A stretch of DNA of 19,255 nt from Pigoraptor vietnamica (lineage: Eukaryota; Opisthokonta; Filasterea), in the NCBI GenBank assembly GCA_943704525.1, contig CALSCQ010002186.1:1-19255 (forward strand), given 5' to 3'. The translations under genes were made by a program, and so were the position numbers. A model generated the notes under the pieces. That model had not been told where the DNA came from. It was given only the letters and a program-made list of their open reading frames with translations, and made no database searches. This document shows positions 1-8,247 of the stretch, in pieces. How positions within the stretch are numbered: position 1 is the stretch's first letter; each line of letters opens with the position of its first letter.

Positions 1-198
1 CGCGACATCGTCGACGACATGTTCCACCACTTGCTGTGGTCCACGAGCCTCATCGCAAGCGAGCTGTTGCTCTCGATCATGTTCAATGCATGCGGCGTGT
101 TTGGCGGTGTCGGTCATTTTCCGGCGACTGGCCGGCCTGCCCCGCTTGCCAGCTGGTTTGGGGGCATTGTGGATAGCGAATTAAGCATCGACGAATGA
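1..198 (+). CDS. Possible 3' end of an unknown gene, cut by the left edge
   Basis: Frame 1 is open from the first base for 65 codons and stops with TGA at 196-198. The first ~35 codons use C- or G-ending codons heavily, like the real exons further right. They encode a moderately hydrophobic stretch (around DMFHHLLWSTSLIASELLLS) that could be part of a membrane segment. After about position 100 the bias weakens, so an exon may end near the gtgtcg at 107, with the rest being intron. I recognise no family. It could also be chance coding in GC-rich DNA. Confidence 0.3.
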   Translation, partial: RDIVDDMFHHLLWSTSLIASELLLSIMFNACGVFGGVGHFPATGRPAPLASWFGGIVDSELSIDE

Positions 199-500
199 CA
201 ACTCGTGCCCCCGTGCCTGTGCACTTGCGCGTGCACACGTGGAAGCGCATTAACACACACGTACTCGGCTGACTTGATGACAGCGCGTCGCACCGCATGG
301 CATGTTTCTGCCGGTAACTATCGAGTCAATGCTGCAACAGATCGAGAGACCCGGGCCTTATGAACAGTCGGGAAACGAGCACAGGGTCGCCCCTCGCTTT
401 TGTAGAGACGGGTTCTGCTGCGTTGAGTAAGGTACTCTTTGTAATGCTTGCACATTGAGACTCTGAACGAGTCGTGGCCAATTCTTTACATTACCACACC
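199..500. other. Intergenic stretch, nothing recognised
   Basis: No reading frame with exon-like codon use, no RNA gene and no repeat could be supported here. It lies between the possible gene end at the left edge and the stop codon of the minus-strand exon that ends at 501, so it would hold two convergent 3' flanks. No clear AATAAA signal was seen. Confidence 0.4.
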
Positions 501-878
501 TCACAACTTCGCAGCAACGATTTTCAGAAAGTCCCGCGCCATTTGCACAATGGCTTCGGGCGGAGGCGAAGTGCGCGCCGTGCTGCCCGTATCATAGCCA
601 TGCAGCTGTGCCAGTTCGGGTATGCTCCACCAGACGTCCCCGCACAAGCCGAGGTAGACGACGTCGCCGGCCGTGTTGTAGAAGACGTTGTTGCCGTGGC
701 CGTGAAGGGGATTACTCAGTCCGCCCGTGTCGTTCTCGTCGCACGGCAGCAAAATGTACGGCGCAGTCCAATCGTACTGGAGGACGCACGTGTTGTTCGT
801 CCACACGTTCAATTCCCGTAGCCGCTCACACCCGGCTGTCCCAAAGCGGTAAAAATGCACGACGGGCACGCATACCGA
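501..878 (-). CDS. C-terminal exon, probable right-handed beta-helix protein
   Basis: The minus strand is open for 125 codons plus TGA (503-501). The exon probably starts at 878, after an acceptor that reads ttccaccacag, because an in-frame TAA lies just upstream. The translation has coding-like codon use and a recognisable ending: NNVFYNTAGDVVYLGLCGD, then WWSIPELAQLHGYDTGS, then a final helix ending FLKIVAAKL. That order (N.VFYN, a strand, W-[ILV]-x-E-[LW]-x-x-x-x-G-x-D-x-x-S) is typical of the last coils and cap of right-handed parallel beta-helix proteins, many of them carbohydrate-related. This is family resemblance from memory, not a search. Upstream exons are uncertain. A 68-bp intron with donor gttgcg could join it to the frame ending near 948 (see the next entry). 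Confidence 0.5.
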   Translation of the reverse strand, partial: SVCVPVVHFYRFGTAGCERLRELNVWTNNTCVLQYDWTAPYILLPCDENDTGGLSNPLHGHGNNVFYNTAGDVVYLGLCGDVWWSIPELAQLHGYDTGSTARTSPPPEAIVQMARDFLKIVAAKL

Positions 879-919
879 CTGTGGTGGAATTTAAAGGCAA
901 CGCGCCGGCAGCCCCTCCA

Positions 920-1353
920 TCACGGCAGCAGCTTGACAAACGCAACATTGCCTGAAATTGTGCATGCCCCGGCCTGAGGGATCCCCGTAGAAGTTCGGCG
1001 AATGGCTTCAACAACCGCGCGGATGCTGATGTCTTCGAGCTTCGCCGTGTTCCCCTTGCGAAGCGCCTTCACGAGATCCTCGGCCGCAAAGTCCGAATTA
1101 ATGCACCGGGCCAGCTTTGCCAGCAGGCACAATTCCATCACCATCTCGGGGGTTTGTTGGAGTACGTGAGCGCCGGCGTCTTTCTTGAGCCGGCCAGTCG
1201 GTCTCTCCAGAAATCCTTCCGCACGTCCTTTGGATGCTTCCCCAATTCCTTCTCGAGGAGCTCCATCACGCCACGGCAGCACGGCCGCGGCAATGCAACT
1301 GGGCGACCGGTGCAAACTGAAAGCATAATACAGTATCTGTCCGGCGTCTTCAA
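920..1353 (-). CDS. Possible upstream exon(s) of unknown function
   Basis: Two overlapping minus-strand frames look partly coding. One (1353-1138) contains VMELLEKELGKHPKDVRKDF. The other (1315-920) contains the hydrophilic helical stretch LARCINSDFAAEDLVKALRK followed by AKLEDISIRAVVEAIRRTS, and stops at 922-920. They could be joined by an intron from gtgcgg (about 1221) to the cccgag acceptor before the second VMEL. The second frame could also run on from about 948 into the exon at 878-501. I do not recognise the protein. A decayed gene with a frameshift is an equally fair reading. Confidence 0.3.
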
Positions 1354-2356
1354 TCTGCCGAACGTTTTTCTCCAGTTAGACTCTCCGCCTACAGAAGCTC
1401 ATCCCCGGCCTGCTCGCGACGGCCCTTTCCTTCAGTTCTCCGCGACCAGCCTTTCCGACTCGCGAGGGTACCGAGAGTGGGAGCGCGTTTTCGCACACCG
1501 TTTGCATTCAGTTGCTGTTTGACAGTATGAGCGCTCAGTTACACAAAAGCCACTTGCACATCATTCATGCAACCGTCGGTATTCAGTTAGCACCAGCGCT
1601 AGCGTCGACCAATCAACACTGAAATCAGCACAATCGGTTGCCACTGTCGTGTCGTGTCAATGTTTTGTTAGTGCGGCAACGGGCTCCATGTAAGCCGAGT
1701 CCATGCTGCCCTTGCCCGACTGGCAGAGCTGATCCGAGCCGAGTGAATCATTTTTTTCTCATGCCAGCCTGAGGGCCTGTGGGGTACTGTGATCTACTCA
1801 GTATGAACACGTCAGGTTTTCGATCCTACACAGCCAAAAGTGCAGTGCCAGGCCGGCGTGAAGGCACTGAGTGACTGAGCCATTCACTGGCAGCCCTCGG
1901 GAGCAGTCTGAAGGATGGCACGTTAAGCCGACAGTCAGCCTGGAACGGCAGCTCCGTCCGGGCCGTCGGTGGTTCAGCAGTGCCGGCCTAAAGAGCGCTC
2001 TTCCGGAAGGTGTGCAGTGCTTGCTTGTGTACGGACGCCCCTCGTCGCCGCATCAGTGCCGAGCCGACTGTGCCGTGGCTGCTGGTGCCAATCAGTTGCT
2101 GTGTACTGGGTCGGGCGACGCCGCGGCACTCTGAAGCATTGCCAATTTGACCGGCGGATTAACTCAGCGGGCTGCGGCACGCCACTCTGATCCGTGCCGT
2201 GTTGCCCGGCCTGAAATGCTCGCAGCATCTAATCAGGCCGGTCTGGTTGCCTTTAGTATTCTTGCCGTGTTGAACGATCCAGAGCCTCGGAGTCCATCAG
2301 CGCCCGACAGTCACGAGGCGCCGCCTGTATTCATTGCCACCCAGTCGCACATTCGC
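1354..2356. other. Gene-poor stretch, about 1 kb
   Basis: This DNA lies downstream of the receptor kinase stop codon at 2357 and upstream of the exon-like minus-strand stretches at 920-1353. No frame has sustained coding character or family motifs. Short words such as actctga, cagttgc and ccggcctga recur irregularly between about 1500 and 2280, without a clean period. The stretch may be decayed repetitive DNA or simply 3' flank. No RNA gene or terminal inverted repeats were seen. Confidence 0.4.
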
Positions 2357-5300
2357 CTAAAAGTCGACTGCGACAGTTGCTTCTGCATCGCTCCTCATCG
2401 ACTCTAGCGCCCCGAGTGCCTCCCTGAACGATGGGCGTTTGTCCGGGTCGGCGTCCATGCAAATCTTCGCGAGTGCCGCAAACGGAGACGGTGTCGCATC
2501 GGGTATCGCGGGCCGCTTGCCCTGGATGGCGAAGAGCGGGGCGAGAATGGCCGCATCCTTTTCACCCGAGAAGGGCAGCTTGCGTGAGGCAATTTCCGCA
2601 AGTACGACACCTGCGCACGTGGTGTCACAGAGGCGTCAGCCAGGCACAATTGAGGGAGCCAACCACACGCGAGGCCGCACCGAAGCTGTAGACATCGCAC
2701 GATTCATCATAATTGCCGCCGTCGAGCACTTCCGGAGCCTGCGTACGAATGCGACAGAAACATGCACCGTCAGACACCATGTCCTCGGGCAGGGGGGGGG
2801 ATGGGGGGGGGAAGAGAGAGGAGGGGGTTTTCTCAGCGAGATCAGCCACTCACCATCCACAAAAGCGAGCCTACTAGGGCGCTGCCGGCGTCCTTCTTGC
2901 CTCGAGCACGCTTGAGGGTCGCAAGACCAAAGTCTGCAGAGGGTGCCTGTCATGAGTTGATGGCCACGCCCACGCCTTTGGCGCGTGCGCAACCCACCTG
3001 CCACTTTGATCCGACGATGGTCGTCAAGAAGGAGATTGGGGGACTTGAAATCTCTGCACGCGAAATGGGTCAGCAAATGCCTAAGCAGCCTCTCACTGCG
3101 CTCTCTTGCGGCACGCCAGCAATTGAAAGGCACCTGTGGAGAATCGGGGGAGTCGCGGAATGGAGGAAGAGCATACCCCGCGCAGCATCCACAGCCATCG
3201 CAAGGCGCTCCATCCAGTCAAATGGGGCGCTCGAGCAGTACCAGTCGTACAGGTTGCCACCACCGAGGAACTCCATGACAATAAACTGCACGTCACCGGC
3301 AAGACATGCCCCCTGCAAGCGGGCATGCAGGGCTCACTGCATCAATGCCAAGGGTTCATGGCACACACTCCAAACCCGCCCCCAATCCATCCCCCCTGAT
3401 GCAAGCCCACTGCAACTCCATGTTATAATCCCATGTTACCCGCCATGCACGCATCATGTCTCCTTCACATAGCAGCCGAAAAACGTCCCACACACCATGA
3501 ACAAAACGACGTGCGGATGTCTCAGCGTGCACATCGTCTCGATCTCGAGGGTGAATGATGCCCGGCTCCGGGCGTCACTGCTGCTCTTCTTGCGATCGAG
3601 GTGGCTGCTGCGGGCAAACAGTTGCGAGATGGCGCGGCGAAGAGAAGGGGCATCCGGCTTCGTGCGCGTCTCTGCACAGGCACCGAGGCAACATAGTCAG
3701 CGGACAAACCGTCAGCTGAATGCAGCGCTCAAACAGCCTCTCTACAAACCCATGATGGACCACGCGTCGCGGGTGCTCGGCGTGCCGCTAGCCGTGCTGC
3801 CAGCAGTCTTCACGGCGGCTGAAGCCATCTGCGACGGCGGCGCGCTCGTTCCCTTCAGCAGCTTGAGCGTTTTCACTGCCACCTTGGTGCCCCGCATGCT
3901 GCCGACGAAGACCTGCGCACGGCCGTAGTGGCACAGTGAGCATTGCATGTCCCACGGTCTTAGGACCCTAACCCTAACCCTAACCCTAACCCTAAGGGCG
4001 GAACACGCGTCCCAGTCGCACCCTCCAAACACGGCGCATCACGTGATCGGCGCTTCCGATTCGACCACCACACCCACCTCGCCAAAGGAGCCCTGGCACC
4101 CAATTTCCAGCGGCACAGAATGAATTTTGCGCGCCGGGAAAAGTCAGCAGACTGCAAGTGCAAGCACCGATGACGTCACGCCGGCCGCAAAGTCACCCAC
4201 CTGGCCAATTTTCTCGCCAAACTCGACATCGGAGGGAAGGAGCTTCCAGGCGTATGCGGCGCTCTCCAGCTTGCGCTGTTTGTGGCGCATCACGAAAAAC
4301 ACGACGACGCCGAGAGCCGCCATGCCGAGGGGCACCGCAATCGCCACGGGAAGGAGGTTGCTCGAGCTGTGCGAGACTGCAGCAGACGGAAATTAAGGGG
4401 GTCCGTCGTGTCGGGACATTCCGCAGCAAAACCCACCGGCGTAAACGGGGTCGGTCTCGTCAACGATAATCGCAAAGGGCGCCGGGCAGGCCACGCCAGT
4501 ACTGGACACGGCGACGAATATAGGGGGTATCGCCGACAATGCGCCGGAAAAGGCGATCGAACGGCGCGCCGAAGCCGCATCTGCGAACCCAGACGCGTTC
4601 GCTGCAGCAGCAAACTCTGACGGGGCGATGATGGTGAGGTTGCCACCGGGCGACGGTAGCGTCACTGACGACAGCGGCTTGGTCACGAACGCCACGAGGA
4701 ACTTGTTCACCCGCACGTCCACGGCTGCGAGATGCAGGGGCGCGAGGGGGTGAGAAAGCAGCTCCAGTCAGCAACGCCGCCCCAATTCAATTCCGTCATA
4801 CTTAGCCTCACCCGTGTCGACAGAGACGGTGATGCCGAGCGCCACGGCGGACGGATCGACCCGGTAGTACATTGTGTTCCCACACGCAATCGAGCCCGTC
4901 GTGCGGCCGACCGAGAGGGCCCTGGGGACAACTCGATCGCACCCGGCACCACTGTAACCGTCAACGCACGCACACGCACCGCTGCAAGGAGAATTTCACG
5001 CGCGTTTAGCACACGAGGTCCCAGACAAAAAAAAACGGCCCAAAGTGCAAACGAGGCAGCACACCATTCCATGCCGTGTTCCACACGTAGCGTTCGCCAC
5101 AAACGCGGGGGGAACGCGACGCCGGCCTTACTCACGAATTGTGGTCGCACACGCCGTTGCCGGAGCACGCGAGCGGACACGAGCCGTCGATCGGCACGGA
5201 CGTCCCGTTCCCAGGCCACTGCACGCTGGCGACAAGGTCGACCGAGCCCGTGGTGACGTTCAGCAAGCCCACGCGGCGGAAGATGTCTTTCAGGTTGATG

Positions 5301-7232
5301 AGCTCGTACTGGGCCACGCGGCGATCGCCGTTCGCGTCAAACGAAATGTGCCCGCTCGCGCCGTCAAAGTCGACGTTGAGCAGCGCCTTCTTGAGGTCCG
5401 GGCCAGAGTAAGGGCTCAGCCCCGCGGTGGTGACGTTGTGCAGCGCGTGCGCGAGCGCAACGACGGCGTCAAAGCTGGCGGGAGAGTAAAAGTTGATGGT
5501 GGATCGGTCGCTGTCGGCGTCAAAATAAGCGGCGTTGGAGAGCGACGCCCACAGCGCCAGGTAGTCTTGGTAACGCTGCCCGTAGCCGGCGACCGTGCGC
5601 ACGGCAAGCACGCCTGACATGGCGGCCTTCACGCCCGCGACGACGTTGTTGCCGGCGTCCTTGTAGATCGTGTCCGAAGCCGACGCGTCCGCGGCAATCC
5701 AGGCGTACTGCGACGTCATCATCCCCGCCGCCGCCGCCTGGAGAAAGAGCGGCTGGACGTCGCTCCGGAGGGTGATCGCGAACGCCGTCACGCGCACGTT
5801 CTTGCTCACGAGCGAGGCGATGACGGCGCGCTGGTTGCCGCCAATCACCTGCTCGCGCGCGGCGATGGTGATGTTCGCGGCGGTGGCGGCGCTGATGATG
5901 AGATTGGCGATGGCAGTGCCGTAGTCGTCCCCGCTCACCACGACCGCAATGCTGCGCGCACCCGAACACCAGTCAGCAAAAGAGGGCCTCATGCACCGTA
6001 CGTGTACCACCAGCCGCAAAAACGCACGCTTCCACGCGCCATCGCGCGCAACGGTGCATTCACTTCGTCCGCTCGGAACAGTCGTGCACTGCACACAAGC
6101 TCGCAGAATGCGCTACTACACACACCCTTACGGAATCCACACTAACACCTGGCGCGATTGTCTGCTGACACGAGCCCCGCAAACTGCTTTACTTCGCCCC
6201 ACCTTTTCCATCCAAACGTCCGGCACACGCGCACGATGATGTCGCCCTGCAGCGCGTCTGACGCGGCGGTGCGCGCAAAGTACGGGTAGGTCGTCTTGTC
6301 CGAGAGGGTCGCCGCGGTCGCGGAGCTCGACACCTGCAGAATGCTCTGGATGCGCATGAGCAGCTGGAGCGTCTGCGTGCTCCCCGAACACGCGTCGCCA
6401 ATGGCCGCCACGATCCCGCAGTTGGCCTGGAAGAGGCCGTTCTTGAGCGCAAGGTCCGACGCGCACTGCGTGTCGTTGAGCACAGAGTCGATGCGGATGC
6501 CGGGAAGGAGGTTGTCCCACCACCCGTCTGCGCGCGTCACAGCGTCAGTCAGCAGGCGACGCACCGCGGCGCGTTCGGCATGGGATTGCAAATGTATGCG
6601 TACATCTTTTCGGATTGCACACTTGGTAGGATGCGCCCACAAACGGGCACAGTAGGAAGGATACCCACAAACGGGCACAATTGGTAGGATGCGCCCACAA
6701 ACGGACAGAGTAGGAGGCACACTGATTGGTAGGATGCGCCCACAAACGGACAGAGTAGGAGGCACACTGATTGGTAGGATGCGCCCACAAACGGACAGAG
6801 TAGGAGGCGCACTGGGTAGGATGCGCCCACAAACGGGCAGCGTGGGAGGCGCGCACCCGTTTTGTTGTTGATGACGTCAATGGCGAGCTGCGCAGCCGCC
6901 GCGCGTTCCGTGGTGCTGCGAAACTGTAGATGCGGCATGGACCTCGTCAACAGCGACACTCAGAGAGTGCCCCGATGCGCGCAGGACAGAAACGGACACC
7001 GACGCACCGAGCTGCCGAGGGGAAACAAGAGGCCAATCGCGACGCTGCCATTCGGCACGCTGCCTGGGGCGGCGAGCGGTGCGTAGGTGGGACAGCTGAA
7101 CGACGACACGATGCTGGGGCGCACAGTCCACGGCTGTGCGGCGGTGCGGTCGAGGGCGCACAGCAGCGCAAGGGCGACCACGCACGGCACGAGGCGCTCG
7201 CCGAAGGGCCGCGAAGACGCCACCGCGGCCAT
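2357..7232 (-). CDS. Receptor TKL kinase: ANF-type ligand-binding, EGF, TM, kinase
   Basis: A 1015-residue protein is encoded in 15 exons: 7232-7008, 6923-6857, 6527-6203, 5951-5136, 4981-4812, 4724-4437, 4376-4201, 4092-4078, 3912-3750, 3671-3496, 3312-3134, 3053-2998, 2933-2854, 2738-2681, 2610-2357. All junctions are GT-AG and in phase. Domains: signal peptide (1-33, ...LALLCALDRTAA); type-1 periplasmic-binding/ANF-receptor domain (about 46-455: IGLLFPLGSS, LAIDVINNKTDG, FGWKSIAVVVSGDDYG, DFDGASGHISFDANGDR); a six-Cys EGF (C464-C492); a PPC-like sandwich (about 510-630); a membrane helix (638-660); a TKL kinase (about 677-1005). The kinase has every key residue: GQGSFGEVFVG loop, VAVK K708, helix-C Glu about 791, HRDFKSPN with D868, DFG at 886, VGSLLWMAPE, DVYSFG and KRPSF. 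It should bind an extracellular ligand and phosphorylate Ser/Thr (possibly Tyr) targets at the membrane. A roughly 70-residue Ser/Ala-rich insert separates K708 from helix C. An out-of-frame ATG at 7314 lies upstream. The start at 7232 is chosen for its signal peptide. The substrate and ligand are unknown. Confidence 0.9.
2792..2811. repeat. G9-AT-G9 homopolymer tract in intron 13
   Basis: The plus strand has nine G, AT, then nine G. In the transcript of the receptor kinase this is C9-AT-C9, about 55 nt before the acceptor of intron 13 (2853-2739), with a CT-rich run beside it. It may serve as an unusual pyrimidine tract, and the DNA could form a G-quadruplex. Tract length is prone to sequencing error but does not touch coding sequence. 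Confidence 0.8.
3966..3995. repeat. Interstitial telomeric repeat, five perfect CCCTAA units
   Basis: Five exact CCCTAA units on the plus strand (TTAGGG in the transcript direction) lie inside intron 8 (4077-3913) of the receptor kinase. Coding exons continue on both sides, so this is not a chromosome end. Short interstitial blocks of this kind are known from other eukaryotes, where telomerase or telomeric DNA patched a double-strand break. The block suggests the species uses TTAGGG telomeres. Confidence 0.95.
4078..4092 (-). other. 15-nt microexon encoding the kinase glycine loop (GSFGE)
   Basis: The upstream exon ends in KIGQ at 4201 and the downstream exon begins VFVGSMRGT at 3912. The kinase fold needs a GxxFG segment between them. 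The only matching sequence is GGC TCC TTT GGC GAG, flanked by gtgccag on the 5' side and gtgggt on the 3' side. It is phase 0 on both sides. With it the loop reads GQGSFGEVFVG, a textbook TKL P-loop. Without it the frame stays open, but the ATP-binding loop is lost. Confidence 0.9.
6625..6852. repeat. Minisatellite in intron 2 of the receptor kinase (45-bp unit)
   Basis: Six tandem copies start with ggtaggatgcgcccacaaacg or a variant, at 6625, 6655, 6683, 6728, 6773 and 6815. The units at 6683 and 6728 are identical over 45 bp, the next is 42 bp, and the two leftmost are shortened to 30 and 28 bp. The array lies wholly within intron 2 (6856-6528) and abuts its donor. Each long unit, read in the transcript direction, carries a GTGTGCCTCC or GTGCGCCTCC word that resembles the true donor GTGCGCGCCTCC. 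Confidence 0.95.
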
Positions 7233-8247
7233 CTTTCTGTCGCACGTGAGCCAGCTCTCCCTCTGTCTCTCTCGATGTATCCGCCGCTATTGAAGTCGCC
7301 AGCACCCAATCCATTGTCTCAGGGTTGTCACCCAGGGGCGTTCCTTTGGTCTACCCGCGACTCAGTAATTTGAGGTTGTTGCTGACAACAGCCACATTTT
7401 ACGGCAACGCCCAATGTATCGCGACGGGTCAAGGGCCAAACACCCTGGCAAACAGCCACATGGGGGCTAAGGTGGGGGTCACACGAGTGTTGAGGGCGAA
7501 AACTCGCTTTGCCCCTAATGAGAAAGTGCTAAGCTGGCATGCAGAAGCACGCAGCCTGGCATGGTGTGTCTCTCGAGAGGCGCTCGTTTCTCTCTTCGTC
7601 GGTGGTGTTCACAGTTTTTGGGCGTCATCACTCTAACTGCATTTTATTGCCGTCGTGTATTTTTTCATGTTCCTGCCCGTTCGTCATGTTCTTCGTGTTG
7701 TGGCATGCTGTCCCCGAGTGAACGGAAGCACTCGGCAGGTGCCAAAGCAAGAGCGCCCGTCTGTTTGCCGGCCATCCAATCACATTTCACCGCGCCAAAG
7801 CGTTACGGTTGGGGTCGAACAACGGCCCGTCTTCAATCATCTCGAGACACATCTTCGCACGCCAATCGCTATACTGCAGCACTCGTCAACGCAGTGCACC
7901 TCGCCTCGTCACCTGACACTCCATCCCCATGGCCTAAGCAATAGTGGCCCATCGCAGCCGCCCCCTCTACAGTGCGCAATAGCGGCCGACTGGCAAAAAT
8001 TGCCTGGCACGCAACATGCCGCGTACGCCGAGGAGGACAATCGCCGACGCACGCCCGCCGTTCGCAGAATAGATGAAGAGCGAATGTGCCTTGAGGTCGT
8101 CCACGTCGGTCCCAGTGCCCAGAGTGGCACAAGTCCATCTCACTTGCACGCACGAATCGCCAGCGCACATACGTATACGGCGAGACGTCCTATCAGCAGC
8201 AGCCGCTCTTTGCAGGCTCAATAATTTATATGTACATTGCGAGCCCC
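7233..8247. other. Intergenic stretch, 5' flank of gene 1 and 3' flank of gene 2
   Basis: The two minus-strand receptor genes are about 1 kb apart. The part next to 7232 should carry the promoter and 5' UTR of the TKL receptor. A reverse CCAAT (ATTGG in the transcript direction) sits near 7308, inside a short out-of-frame reading frame that starts with the ATG at 7314. No TATA box was convincing. The part next to 8248 should hold the histidine kinase 3' UTR. It has an AT-rich patch (8222-8235) but no exact AATAAA. No further gene, RNA or repeat was supported. Confidence 0.5.

Noticed and set aside
3966-3995. The CCCTAA array as a chromosome end or assembly edge
   Set aside because: Exons of one kinase gene continue in phase on both sides, and only five units are present.
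3913-4077. Reading straight through intron 8 as an Arg-Val repeat protein segment
   Set aside because: The run is only the translated telomeric repeat, and it would destroy the kinase glycine loop that the microexon restores.
6625-6852. The direct repeats as a CRISPR array
   Set aside because: Units are contiguous 45-bp tandem copies with no unique spacers, in an intron of a eukaryotic gene with no cas genes near.
6549-6880. A 15-residue peptide repeat protein (CPFVGASY...) encoded by the minisatellite
   Set aside because: All three frames on that strand are open through the array only because the unit length is a multiple of three. Splicing of the flanking ANF-domain exons removes it.
7255-7314. 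Upstream ATG at 7314 as the start of the TKL receptor
   Set aside because: It is out of frame with the signal peptide and ANF domain, so at most it is a short upstream reading frame.
7967-8221. Minus-strand frame of 84 codons between genes 1 and 2
   Set aside because: It has no family motif, no splice partner in phase and weak codon bias. It is best treated as 3' flank of the histidine kinase.
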